Below, one piece after another: positions 33,876 through 44,728 of a stretch of 64,000 nt of DNA (within the stretch, counting starts at the first letter, position 1; every line of letters begins with the position of its first letter). The notes beneath the pieces were generated by a model. That model was given only the letters and a program-made list of their open reading frames with translations, made no database searches and was not told the DNA's origin. The DNA comes from Raffaelea ambrosiae (lineage: Eukaryota; Ascomycota; Sordariomycetes; Ophiostomatales; Ophiostomataceae): the NCBI GenBank assembly GCA_002778195.1, contig PCDI01000016.1, forward strand, positions 220,332-284,331, in the 5' to 3' direction. The position numbers and the translations under genes were made by a program.

Positions 33876-36485
33876 TTACTCATTTGATTCGCTCGTCTCC
33901 TTCTCAACGACCTGAACGTCCTTCTCGGCGTCCTTCTCGGCGTCCTTCTCAGCGTCCTTTTCAACGCCCTCCTCAACGCCCTTCGTCTCCATCTCCGAGT
34001 CGACAGTATGCGCCGTGGACGCCTCCGAGACGGCCGAGTCCTCGCCCGACGGCGACTCGAGTGTAGAGTCCGACACGGACGCGTCCGACGCGTCCGACGC
34101 GTCCTCCTCTTGTGTCGTGTCCTCCTCCTTCTTCTTCTTGGATGAAGCCTTTGTGCGCGTGCTCGTGGCCTGGCGCTTGCTCGTCCGCTTGTCCTTTTCG
34201 CTCTCCGAGTCGGCGTCGGAGTCGGACGCATCCGAGTTGGAGACCGATGCGTCCGCGTCATCTTTGGCTTCCTTGGCTTTCTTGGCTTTCTTGTCCTTTT
34301 TCGCCTTGGCCAGCAGCTTCTTCTTCTTCTCCTTCTGCCGCTTCGCCTTTTCCTCCTTCTTTTCCTCCTCCTTTTTCTTGGCCTTGCGCTTGGCCTCCTT
34401 GGCCTTCTTCTTGGCCTCCTCCTTGGCCTTGCGCGCCGCCGCCTTGGCCTTGCTGGCGTTCGTCGCCTCCATCCAGGCAGCCACGCCGGCCACGGCCCCC
34501 TCCGGATCGCGCTTGTGCTTCAGCAGGAAGCCCTGGAGCTCGGCCGGGCTGAAGGTGCGCTCGGGCACGGAGGCGGCGAACTGGAGGGCGAGGGTCTCGA
34601 GGGCGGCCGGCGCGTGGCCCGGGTTGGTGGCCAAGGACAGCGCGGAGGGGGAGGCCGAGAGGGTGCCGAGGCTGTCGGCCTTGGCCAGGAGGGCCTTTTC
34701 TGTGCGAGCCGTCTCTGTTGTCTCCTTGTCCAAGAGGGCCTTCTGGGCCTTCTGGGCCTTGTCGGCCTTGTCGGCGTCTGTCCCGACGACCACCCACTTC
34801 TCGGCTTCCTTCTTCTTGTTCACGCCGTCGCCCTCGAGCTCGGCAAAGATGGACCGGAACATGGCGGCCATCATGTCGTGGTCGGCCTTGTCAAACTTGA
34901 CCGTCATGTCGACGCGGCCGGGCCGGATCAGCGCCTTGTCCAGCTTCTCCAGGTGGTTCGTCGTCATGATCAGAATGCGGCCCTCCTGGCTGGCCACGCC
35001 GTCCAGGATGTTGAGCAGACCCGACAGCGAGAGCTTGCCCTTGCCGGACTTGTCCTTGCCGCCGCCGCTGCTGCCGCTGTCCTTCGTTTTGGACCCACCA
35101 CCATCGCCGTCGCTGTCGCCGTCGCCGTCGCCGTCGCTGTCGCTGTCGCTGTCGCTCTCACTGTCGCTCGCGCCGTCCTCCTCCTCGGCCTTCCCGCCGT
35201 CCTTGGTCTCCTTCTTGCTGCTCTCCCGCGTGTGCGTCAGGCCGGCCGTGTCAATGTCCTCGAGCAGCACGATACACCGCCGAGGCAGATCATTGAACAG
35301 CACGGCCAGGTTCTCTTCGGTGGCGGCGTCGCCGTTGAGGCTGACAATGTAGATGCTGGTGCGGAAGTAGCCGGCCAGGGACACGCTCAGGGACGACTTG
35401 CCGGTGCCCGGCGGGCCGTACAGCAGGTAGCCGCGGCGGTAGGGGATGCCGCGGTTGGCGTACCAGCGGGCGGTGGAGGGGTCGAGGTAGTCGGTGACGT
35501 CGTCGACGAGCTCCTGCTTGACGCGCTCGTTGAGGATGACGGTGGAGAGCGGGCGGGGGTCGCGGGCCATGCAGCGCATCCAGGTGGGGCCGTGGCCCCA
35601 GCGGGCCATGCCGGGCCCGTGGCCGGAGCAGCTGCCGCGGTAGATGACCGTCTTGCGGACGTCGCGCTGGATGTAGAGCCGGCGGGTCTCGAGCAGCAGC
35701 TCCTTGAGGATGGCCGTGTTGCGGCCGAAGCACGAGACGGTGATGTTCTCGCGCTGGTCGCCGCCGAGCGCGCTGCTGTGCGCCCCCGCATCGCCCGCCT
35801 TGATGCGCCGGAACACGAGCAGCCGGCCGCGGTACCAGAAGTAGTAGTTGCCGAACATGGGCGTGTACGACAGCGCCTTGCGCTGGCGCCGCTTCTTCTT
35901 GAGCTCGGCCGCCACGGCCGTGTGGTCGGCCGCCGTGGTGACCTTGCCCGTGTGGGCGGGGTCCGTGTCTGCCACGGCATCCTCGTCGCTCTCGTCCAGC
36001 TCGCTCTCGGAGTCGTCCGAGTCGTAGTTGCTGCGGTGGCGCTCCTCCCACTGGAGTTCGGTCACGGCGTACGCGCGGGAGCCCACGACGGTGTTGACGA
36101 TGAAGTGGCGGGCGTTCTGCGCGAACGGCTGGCACGAGACCCAGGTCATGAGCATGTTGTAGACCTCGTCGTCGTAGCGCACCTCGACGGTGGACATGAA
36201 GTGCTGCTCGATGTGCGTGTAGAGAATGTTGGAGAAGTAGTTCCAGGCAAAGGTGATGCCGCCGAGGACGAGGATGAGCGGCAGGAACTTGTTCATGTCG
36301 ACGTGCAGGTAGCGCTGCAGGACGCCGGTGAGAATGGAGCTGCCCGGAAAGAGGTAGTCGAGGAGCATGTTGGTCGGCGGCGGCGCGGCCGTGGACGGGC
36401 TGGCAAAGGGATCCGCGGCCATGGCAGGACTGGCCGCGAACGCTGCGGAACCACCGCCTCCGGCACAGGAGGCGTTGGCAGCCAT
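33876..36485 (-). CDS. BCS1-like AAA ATPase with acidic insertion and charged tail
   Basis: Single exon on the minus strand, 869 aa from the ATG at 36485. An N-terminal membrane helix (about residue 68-88) precedes a BCS1_N-type domain, itself interrupted by an acidic Asp/Ser/Glu patch. The AAA domain follows: Walker A GPPGTGKSS (357-365), Walker B IVLLEDID (about 404-411), then sensor 1 MTTNHLEKLD and RPGRVDM. Between Walker B and GLLNILDGV there is an insertion of about 70 residues made largely of Ser-Asp and Gly-Asp repeats. The last 250 residues are Lys/Ala/Glu-rich, ending in KDAE repeats. True Bcs1 inserts the Rieske protein into complex III, but it is shorter and lacks these insertions; this is more likely one of the fungal paralogues, location and substrate unknown. 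A longer frame upstream starts only at GTG. Confidence 0.85.
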   Translation of the reverse strand: MAANASCAGGGGSAAFAASPAMAADPFASPSTAAPPPTNMLLDYLFPGSSILTGVLQRYLHVDMNKFLPLILVLGGITFAWNYFSNILYTHIEQHFMSTVEVRYDDEVYNMLMTWVSCQPFAQNARHFIVNTVVGSRAYAVTELQWEERHRSNYDSDDSESELDESDEDAVADTDPAHTGKVTTAADHTAVAAELKKKRRQRKALSYTPMFGNYYFWYRGRLLVFRRIKAGDAGAHSSALGGDQRENITVSCFGRNTAILKELLLETRRLYIQRDVRKTVIYRGSCSGHGPGMARWGHGPTWMRCMARDPRPLSTVILNERVKQELVDDVTDYLDPSTARWYANRGIPYRRGYLLYGPPGTGKSSLSVSLAGYFRTSIYIVSLNGDAATEENLAVLFNDLPRRCIVLLEDIDTAGLTHTRESSKKETKDGGKAEEEDGASDSESDSDSDSDGDGDGDSDGDGGGSKTKDSGSSGGGKDKSGKGKLSLSGLLNILDGVASQEGRILIMTTNHLEKLDKALIRPGRVDMTVKFDKADHDMMAAMFRSIFAELEGDGVNKKKEAEKWVVVGTDADKADKAQKAQKALLDKETTETARTEKALLAKADSLGTLSASPSALSLATNPGHAPAALETLALQFAASVPERTFSPAELQGFLLKHKRDPEGAVAGVAAWMEATNASKAKAAARKAKEEAKKKAKEAKRKAKKKEEEKKEEKAKRQKEKKKKLLAKAKKDKKAKKAKEAKDDADASVSNSDASDSDADSESEKDKRTSKRQATSTRTKASSKKKKEEDTTQEEDASDASDASVSDSTLESPSGEDSAVSEASTAHTVDSEMETKGVEEGVEKDAEKDAEKDAEKDVQVVEKETSESNE

Positions 36486-39400
36486 GAAGGCGATGGGAGG
36501 GGGGGGGGTGTCTACGTGGGTATACGTGGAAAGCGGTGTCCGGGACGAACGAAAAGCTTCCAAGTGCAGAAAGATGCAGAAGAGATCAAAGTCGAGTCGG
36601 TTGAACAAAGCAAGAAGAAAACAGACAGGGCCATCGGGCACCTTTTATACCATCGGGCACCTTTTATATCGTCCTGGGTCGACTTACACGGAGGGAGGCC
36701 CTTAGGCAGCAACACAGTCAGAACACAAAAAAAAAAAAAAAAGCTACGAACACAAACAAGAGGCAACCATGCAACAGGACTCTGACACTGGTGAAGAAAA
36801 AAAACAAAAAAGAAAACACCATGCAAGGCACATGCCGTTCCAAGCCGCATGAGGCAACACACAGTCAGACAAGGTCAACCGACACCGATCCTGGCCAGAG
36901 AGAGACCAAAACAAGAGCCCTTGCTCCGCGGTGCCCACTTTTTCAAGGGCTGGCCTCAAATGACGGCGGCAAACCATGGAGCAGTTGCCGATCCCCTCTT
37001 CGTCCCGAGTTGAGCAACGGCTGAGGCGGGTTTTGCGTAGCCCCTTTGCACGAATCAGCACGCGCAGACTGAGTCCTCCAAAGGCAGGAAAGGACCCTGC
37101 TGGCTATGTCAGATGGGGGATCTCACTACAGAGTGGGTGTGTCTGCACCAGCGCAGGCAGACAACGGTGTCTGGCGAGGGCGTGAACAAGCGTGAACAAG
37201 GCGTGTGGTCCTATCGTATCGTCCCTGTGTGTGTGGCTCCACCCGTGGCTGCCTTGTGAGGCACTGCACTGGCGGGCCCCTCCACAGGCCACTTGCGGCT
37301 TATGATTCACAGATTGTGGGGCGTTTTTGTCTCTCCCTCTGCTGGACTGCGGCGGTGAATTGGCGGTCTCTTCGCCCACGACGTGCTGGCCATGCATGAA
37401 GCTGTCTGCAGCCGCCGAGAACGCGGCCGACTACAAACACTTCACAGCCTCCATCTGCTACGGCGAGGCGAACTGATGGGTGGGCCGCGATGGATCGCCC
37501 GAGTGACTGTGCGAGCCGGTCGTCCGTTCTTGTAGTGTTGAGCGGTCCTCGGTCCTCCCAGGACTCGTCAGCGCCCAGAGGCTGCTCGAAGCGGTCCGTC
37601 TTGGAAGCAAGCAAGACTCTGGACCAAGACCGACCACAGCCGGGTGGCATGAAGAGTGCTGGTCTGTGTGATTCTCCATGTTTCCAATGCACTTTGCCGC
37701 GGAGGAGGCAACAACTAATTAGACGATGGGATCGAGTGCCTTCTTTTTATTAGAAAACCCTGGACAACAAATTCACTCCAAGATCATCCGGTTTCCTTGT
37801 GAAAGAAACAGGGAAACAGGGAAGCCGGCCAATCGCCTCGTTGGGGATCACCTCCTGCCCACGCTGGTCTGCCGCAGCTCTGCTCTCCTCGTCTTGACAG
37901 CCAATAGCATAGCCCACTGTCGCCGCCTTGTCTTCTCTCACCCGTCAGACGGACAGGCGAACAAGGTAAGCTGCATATGAATGGTGGGGATCCTGCCTCT
38001 GGGCAGCTAGTGTTTGGAGCGTGGTCTAATTCGGCGATGTCCCGATGCGGCGACAAGGCGTCTGACTCACAGCGGAAAGACGTTTCGTTTGTTTGTTTTT
38101 TCTCGGGGAGGATTTCCTTTGTCTACCGTTCTTTTCTTGGCTTCTTGGAATCTTCACAAAGTGCTTGTCGGCACACCAGACTCTGGAGGATGGGCTAGCT
38201 CACAACTGGATTCTTTTGGTACGTCTCCGAGGAGGCCAGGCCAACACACCTCGCACACCTTTTGTGCTGCCTCTCTTTGGTGCGATGCGGACGGGCTGCA
38301 AACGATCCGCACGAGATCCAACACTCTGCTCAGGCAGCCACTGCAACCCCAATGCAAGCCGATGCTCTCGTAGGTGCGGAGGCGGCGGTGCATCGTTTGG
38401 GGGGGGGACCAGGCTGCCCATCGAGCGGGCCAGGTCACCTCCTGCAGAATTTTAGGTCTTACAGGTGTGTAGGGAGCGTATGTGTGTGTACTGTAGTCCA
38501 GAAAAGGACCAACAGCCGTCATGATGACGACCGGTTGCCTCTTTTCTTTTTCAGGAAGCAAAGGGCGGTCGGATTAGTCGGTCCGGCAGCGGCGAAACAG
38601 ACATGTCACGGATGGCAAGGCATTGGACTGCCAATTTGTGTAAAGAGAATTGACTAGACGTTTTCATCTTGAAAGGTACTGTTTCTTGTGTGTGTGTGGA
38701 TCTTTGCAATTTGGTTTTAGACTGTAAACATTCCGCTTCACAGCAAGTAGACAAAAAGCAGTCGCAACTGGTTCAATTCATAAGCTTCGTCCACCCATAC
38801 ATTACGAATACACAGTCCTAGAAAAAAAAAAAACCGCCGTTTTATAAACCGTTTCTGCAAACACTTTGCTTATCTGGTTTGTGGCGATTCCCTGCCGGGC
38901 CACAAACGAAACCAACCTCTTCCGAGGTGGTGGAACGTAGACCAAAGAAAAACAAAACTTCCTTAAAAAAGGAGACCCAACGCCGACATTGCACGAACCC
39001 TTTCCCGGTCCAAACACACAATCCAGGTACAAGAATAGTAGTAACAAAGCACTGATAGCAACCAAGCCGATCTCCCAAGATGTTCGCTAGTGGGAGGACA
39101 AGGCGGTGGAGACAAAAGAACGCCGTAGAAGGGAACAGGAGTAAAAGAAGAATACATGGAGGAAAGGCCAGGAACAGCGGAAGGCGGTTCAATAAACGAA
39201 ACGAAGGCGAAGGAGAAAAGAAAGAGAAAGGCAAGGAACAAGTCAAGTGGGAGACCAAATGCAAAAAGGCCAACCGACCGCGTAGCTTTTCAAAAGCATA
39301 GACATACAATAGGAGAATAAGACCATGGCGTGTGGAATGGAATACGTTGCACAGCAACCAGTCGGGGCTTCCATCAAAGAGAAGAAAGGAGAATAAGCAA

Positions 39401-39669
39401 CAATAATAGAGGAACCTCTACTGGAGGAGCGCATGAAAGGAAAAAAAAATAAAGCGTGATACAAGGCACAAGTTAAAACACGGAGCATAGAAAGGAAGAG
39501 AGAGGTATGGCAAGGAAAATTGGAAAACAAAGAGACGAAACACAAGACGTCACTGGCTGATCAGCCGTCTTCATTTTTTTGCTTTTTGCGTTTTCTTTCT
39601 TTTTCCTTTTCGGCTTTTTTTCTTTTTTTTTTTTTCTAACTTTTTGTCTTTTTCGTTTTCTGTGTGTCT
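36486..39669. other. Intergenic, upstream of the BCS1-like gene
   Basis: 3.2 kb between two minus-strand genes, so the left end is the BCS1-like promoter and the right end the 3' side of the low-complexity protein gene. It holds the duplicated TATA module at 36631-36668 and a perfect TGACTCA at 38063-38069. Many short overlapping frames, none convincing. Confidence 0.5.
36631..36668 (-). promoter_or_regulatory. Tandem duplicated TATA-box module
   Basis: A perfect 19-bp direct repeat (36631-36649 and 36650-36668) reads TATAAAAGGTGCCCGATGG twice on the minus strand. Each copy begins with a strong TATA box and lies 146-183 bp upstream of the BCS1-like ATG, so two adjacent transcription starts are possible. 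Confidence 0.7.
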
Positions 39670-40617
39670 TCAGTCGACATCAACAATGTTCGGCGCCCGG
39701 CGAGCAGCACCACCGCGCGGCGGGCCGTTGGCAGCAGGTCTGGACGGTGGACGGCCGGTGTAAGCAGCACGACCACCACCACCACTACCAGCTGGCATAG
39801 GCATGGCGGTGCCCGACATGGGCCTGGCGCGACCCGGCATCATCCCCGGCATCATCCCCGGCATAGCTCCTGGCATAGCGCCAGTCATGCCGGAGGTGGT
39901 GTACGGTTGCGGGTTGTGGACGGGACCGGGTGCCGTATTCGCGTGCGGTGCCTGCTGCTGGTATTGCTGCTGCTGGTAATCCTGCTGCTGGTATTGCTGC
40001 TGCGGCTGGTAGTCGTCTGCGTACTCGTCGTCGCCGCTGCTGCTAAAGTCGCTGCTGCTGTTGCTCATCGGCTTGGTCTGCGGGGGTCCGCCGTACACGG
40101 ACGCCGAGTCGGTATACCGGCGACCATGGCGCTGGAACCGGAAAGCGCCGCCACCCCCGGCACCACCCCCGGCGGTCCACATGGGCGTCCCTCGGTTGGG
40201 CCGGTACGGCATGCCGCCACCGCCGCCGCCGCCGCCGCGTGCATGGCCGACGAACTCGGCGTCGTCGTTGTCGCTCAAGTCGTCATAGTACCGATCGCCG
40301 CCACTGCGGCTGCGCCGCCGTTTCGCTTCCAAGTAAAAGTTGGTGTCGGTGTGCTCCTTGTAGGTGCGGCCGCGGTCGCCGCCGCGGAGGTGGCCGCCGG
40401 TGGTGGTGGTGACTTTGTCGCAGCGGATGTTCTCGACCTTGCCTGGGCGGCCCCCCGCGGCATAAACCAGAAAGTTGAAAGCGCCGTTGTGTTTGGGGAC
40501 GCGGGCCCGGTGCGTCCGGACTTCGGTGCTGGGCAAGACCACGGTGGCCGAAGAGGAGGACGAGAAGGAAGACGAGCTGGTGGAAGACGACCGGGAGGAG
40601 CGGGAAGAGCGGGGCAT
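39670..40617 (-). CDS. Low-complexity Gly/Gln/Pro/Met-rich protein, 315 aa
   Basis: Single exon on the minus strand; the ATG at 40617 opens a Ser/Arg-rich start and is preferred over the upstream in-frame region, which looks like leader. A short better-ordered block (about residues 25-90: ARVPKHNGAFNFLVYAAGG, then KVENIRCDKV and EHTDTNFYLEAKRRR) is followed by a Gly-run with ten or so Gly, a Ser/Asp patch, a Gln/Tyr-rich region with QQQYQQQ units, and PGMMPG repeats. The C-terminus is Arg/Pro/Gly-rich and ends NIVDVD. The first block may be the only conserved part. Prion-like composition (Gln, Tyr, Gly) is visible; function unknown. I do not recognise the family. Confidence 0.75.
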   Translation of the reverse strand: MPRSSRSSRSSSTSSSSFSSSSSATVVLPSTEVRTHRARVPKHNGAFNFLVYAAGGRPGKVENIRCDKVTTTTGGHLRGGDRGRTYKEHTDTNFYLEAKRRRSRSGGDRYYDDLSDNDDAEFVGHARGGGGGGGGMPYRPNRGTPMWTAGGGAGGGGAFRFQRHGRRYTDSASVYGGPPQTKPMSNSSSDFSSSGDDEYADDYQPQQQYQQQDYQQQQYQQQAPHANTAPGPVHNPQPYTTSGMTGAMPGAMPGMMPGMMPGRARPMSGTAMPMPAGSGGGGRAAYTGRPPSRPAANGPPRGGAARRAPNIVDVD

Positions 40618-43600
40618 GGTGTGTGGTAGTGTGGATATACGAGACAGGGGAGGGGTGGATGGGCAGGTGGGTGTGTGCGTTTCAGTTCCGAGAGAGAAGC
40701 TGACCAGTCCGTTTCTCTCAACCGAGTTGAGCAAAATAAAGAGACAGGACAACAAAAAAGACAGCAGCTCTCAAAGACGAGAAGAATTCTTGAGAGTAGC
40801 CGTACAAAGCCAGAACCGAACAGTGAAACTCGAAAGTAGCAGGAAAAGAGACGGCGGATGACGATGGGCGGCAAAAAGAGACTGGAAGATGGCACAAAAG
40901 TCCCGGCTGAGACGAGCAAGGGTCTGTTTCGTCTTCGGCACCCAAGACAATATACCACAAACAGCTAGAAGGTAGAGAAGAGGGGTAAGGAACGGTAATG
41001 GATGCTGCCTCCCTAACAAGAGGGAAGTATTGAGCAAGAAGAACAGATAATGGCCAGCAAAACAGGTCGCTGGTCAGGATTTGCAAGCAAGACGTGGCGA
41101 TGCTTCTCGGAACGAGAACATGGGGAGGAAGAGAGTGGGGAAGCTGGCTCGTTAAATAGGCATCATGACAAGAGGAGCTGCAAAGCTGGAGCTGTGGGGA
41201 GGAACCGCAAGGCGACGAGACAGGGGACACATAGGCTGACTCGAGGGCTCAGTTGGCAAAACAGGCAGCCAGCCTAGTTATTGTGTGCTGATTGATCGAT
41301 TCTGGAGAAGAGCCAAGCCTGGCCACATACGAAACACTGAAGAAGAGGGGGAAAGGCGCTCAAGACGCGCACGCGCACACCCATTCGTGCAACCCTGCAC
41401 GTTTGTTGGTCCGCCCTACTTATCAAAGAGATGTGCAGAAACCGGGCCAATACACAATAACTCCGCAACATCTTACACTGCACAATCGCAAAAACGCAGA
41501 CCGAGTTGAGCAAAAAGCGGAAAGTATGGAAAGAGGAGGGGGGGGGGGGGCTTTGGAAGGAAGTGCAACCAACAACAATCAAGCGGAGTGTGCATGAATG
41601 GCAAACACGTCCGATCAGGCCGGAGACGAAACAAGTGGACGAGGCGAGACAAGTGGTCGAGACGGGGAGGGGATGTGCGAAGCTATGGCAAGAGAGGGTC
41701 CGTATACTGCTTTGCAACTAGTTACAGGCGAGTTCTCAAGGGGCATTTGTAAAGGGATGCAGGCAAAGACGGATGGATACACCGTAGTTGGTACGAGTAA
41801 TGTGTGAGGCTGCAGAAGGGCCCTCCCTTTCCGGTTCCTTCTTGTGCTCGTTCTTGGTTTCTTTTAGTGCCTTCTCCTGGTTCCTCTTTGGTTCCTCTTG
41901 AATCTCCAGCACCGTTCCTTAGCTCAACGGCCACAACTGCCGCAACTGGCCAGCCTGGAGACCGACCTGGGCCTACCAGGAGGCCGGCCTTGTCGACTCT
42001 GCATCGCTGCAAAGCTCTCTGTCCACTCGGCATCGATACCAACGAAAAAAAACAAAAACAAGACGAACGAGTGTTCGCATGCCTTCCATTCGCCATTGGA
42101 CGCAATGCCGTGGTGGATCGGTGGCCATGCAGGATGCAGGGCGCAGACCGGCGAGAAAAATGAGCGATCGTGAAGACGGCAAGTCAGTGGCCAGACTGTC
42201 CCAACCCGTCTCCATTCGTTATGCGAACCATGGTCTTGACCAGTCGGAGATGTAGAACACTGCAGCAAAATGCCGCGTAAGGCTTTCTTGTCTCGCGCAG
42301 GAATGTGCCGTTTTGGTTCACGAGGCTCTCTTCCCATAGGCAGCCCTGTTTTTTTTTTTCTTCTTGGACGCTCACCCACCCAGAAAGAGGAGAGAGGCAG
42401 GCAGACACCGACGAATCCCCGCACCGTCCACTCACCATCCACTATCTAGCTGAACATGCAGCCGTGCAGGGGTGGGGAAGCCTCGTTTGCTGCCGGGCGA
42501 GTCGGCGCAGCAGAAGTGGGAAAGGGCAGAAAATGAGTCGAGAACAAGTGAAGGAGGGTGGAAGGCACATTTGCGCCAAAGAGAACAAACACGAGCGCGC
42601 AAATCCCCCAAACAGAAGAGGGAAGCACAACAGCCATGGCTTCCTCTGGTAGGGCCGAGTCACGCCGGTCCCCGTCTAGCCTGCGAGTAAGTACGTGTCT
42701 GCCCACCCAACACGCCGACTACTGCTGCAATCGACAGGAGCACGGGCTCGGACTCGAGAAAACACAGCAAAATGGATGGCCTGCAGGCAGCCGTCGCGAC
42801 ACAGCACGCGGAGCCAATGCGGATGGGCGTGAATGGGGGCCGATTGCAGACAATTGGAGCGAATTGATTGTGCATCGGCATGGGTGGATGGTACAGCAGG
42901 GAATCCCTCTCGTACGGAGAGGAAAAGGAAGAAAACCGGCCTATGCACTGTTGCAATGACTGACTCTCATTGGTTGGATGGATCTGGACCTGTGTGTGGT
43001 GGCATGAAGGAAAGAAAAGAGACAAAAAGACAAAACGTGATATCAGCACTAAGCTCGCCTTGACCGGAGAGGGAAGGAACGTCTGCTGCGTGCCGTGCTT
43101 GCCTTGTTGGCCTTGCTTGGCCCGAAGACGTGCACATGCGTGCGGCACCCGCATCCTCCATGAAACGATGCAGCACCTACCCGCAGAGGAGAGGCAGCCG
43201 GAGAAAGGAGCAAGGTTCGTCCGCCACTGCTGGAACGTGCTCTGGCTGTTTGGCCGTCGGGGGGGTCGTCTGCTTTGCCTTTCCTGCGGCAGGGTGCACA
43301 CGTGCTATTTGCCTCTTGTTTGCCTGCCAAGACCGTGAGAGACAATAATACACGACGACTTGGCAGGATGGAATGCCAGAGCCAGCATGACTACGAGTGC
43401 CACCAGGATAGCCATACAGAGACAGACATGGCCAGCAGCCTTTCACGTCCCGTGATCTACGCCCAGCATTCATCAAACCACTGTACGAGTAGACAAGATT
43501 TCAGGCAAGAGCCAACATTGGAGTTCAGAAAGGTGTCTTTTGCATATGCTTCTGGCCACATCTCCTCCCCATTCTTCCCGTTCCCCTGAAGCACCGTCGT

Positions 43601-43645
43601 AGTCTTCTCCACCACCGCCTTCTCTGTGTCTTTCTTTGTGGCGCT
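40618..43645. other. Intergenic, 3 kb
   Basis: Upstream of the low-complexity gene (left side) and 3' of the next minus-strand gene (right side). It contains a 13-G run (41538-41550) and degenerate GGTTCCTCTT-type repeats (41835-41900). Frames up to 213 codons (42660-43301 minus) overlap frames on the other strand and carry no domain. Confidence 0.45.
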
Positions 43646-44728
43646 TCACTCATCGTCTTGTATTCTTTTCCCGGTCCTCCATTCCCACAGAGTGGGATGA
43701 TCTATGGGGTTTGCGACGCAGACGCGACGCTCACGTATCCTTGAGAAGAGATGCATTTCCTTCCTCTCATATCTGTCGCGGTAAATTTTGTTGGGTATCG
43801 CATCGACCGGATGGAACCTTTTTCTATTGGTGTGCCTAAGGAGAATGGGAAAGGGACACTGTTTGGAGGGCGCGTCGGGGTCCGTACTTGTGAAGAACTG
43901 AAGCATCCTGTTTTGCTGCTCGTCTAGCAGCTGGCAGATGTAATACGTCGTCCGGTACCTGGTGGCATTGAAAAACACGTTGGGTTCGGGGCGGCATTCC
44001 GAATACTGGCGGCTGGACCGACGAAACAGCACGATGCCGCCAAAGATTGCGTTCTCGGCCCAGTAGCCGACCACATCGTGCATCTTGTCCGGGAACTCCT
44101 GCCAGTTCGCCCCAAGGCCTGCTTGAAACAGAGTCCAGTCTTCCTTGAAAATCTCAGTCGTGATGCTTTTGGCGTCCTTGCCATCTGTGGTCTTTGGATC
44201 GTGCAGCTGCAGCCCGAGGTGATGCAGAAGGACCGCAATCTGGTGGATGGACACCGCCACTAGCTCGATCAAACGAAGGTCAAACGCTCTTGACGTGGGC
44301 CTCGCATCTCGGAATTGCTTGAGCAACTGCAAATTTTTACAAAGAATAAACGTGTTAACACGGAAATTAATAAAGATAGAAATCAAAAAGGGCTCCGACG
44401 TCAAGAGACAAGAGGAGAGGGAGGAGAGGAGTCTTGCCTGATATTCGAATCTCAGCGTCCAAGGGTCAAAATTGGACAGTATTTGTTCTGCCTTCTCCTT
44501 TGCCGCGGGACAGACTTCGACGTGCGTGGCTAGTGGAAGGTAATGTCTTCCGTTCCACGTGTCGAGGCTGACACCGTAGGTCGGCAAGCCATCAATGATT
44601 TGGGCATAGGCCTCGAGCGCGATGTCGGTATCTAGGACGTTGCGGACAGCTCGGACTAGGGCTTCGCGATGGTAGTCGCCCAAGACATCCAAGCCTGTGA
44701 GATTTGGGTCCAGTGAATAAGTTGTCAT
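43646..44728 (-). CDS. Unrecognised fungal protein, 323 aa (one probable GC-AG intron)
   Basis: Minus strand, ATG at 44728. The whole span is open (360 codons), but 44327-44437 (111 bp) looks like an intron: it is A/T-rich, begins GCAAGA after CAG, ends TTTGCAG, and its removal joins RFEYQ to LLKQFRDARP in phase 0. Spliced product 323 aa; unspliced adds 37 mostly hydrophobic residues. Visible features are a helical middle part (LIELVAVSIHQIAVLLHHLGLQL), a GGIVLFRRS segment, and an Arg/Tyr-rich region (RYRTTYYICQLLDEQQ) followed by a charged C-terminus with several Arg-x-Arg clusters. No transmembrane or catalytic motif. I recall similar unnamed proteins in other Sordariomycetes but cannot name a domain. 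It is divergently arranged with the HELTH protein gene, 1 kb apart. Confidence 0.72.
   Translation of the reverse strand: MTTYSLDPNLTGLDVLGDYHREALVRAVRNVLDTDIALEAYAQIIDGLPTYGVSLDTWNGRHYLPLATHVEVCPAAKEKAEQILSNFDPWTLRFEYQARLLSSLSSCLLTSEPFLISIFINFRVNTFILCKNLQLLKQFRDARPTSRAFDLRLIELVAVSIHQIAVLLHHLGLQLHDPKTTDGKDAKSITTEIFKEDWTLFQAGLGANWQEFPDKMHDVVGYWAENAIFGGIVLFRRSSRQYSECRPEPNVFFNATRYRTTYYICQLLDEQQNRMLQFFTSTDPDAPSKQCPFPILLRHTNRKRFHPVDAIPNKIYRDRYERKEMHLFSRIRERRVCVANPIDHPTLWEWRTGKRIQDDE

Noticed and set aside
34515..36785. 756-codon open frame on the plus strand
   Set aside because: Antisense to the BCS1-like gene; a by-product of strong G/C third-position bias. No domain, and the opposite strand has all AAA motifs.
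38063..38069. TGACTCA as a CPC1 site for the BCS1-like gene
   Set aside because: Nearly 1.6 kb upstream of the start and not near any amino-acid gene; a 7-bp match is expected by chance at this scale.
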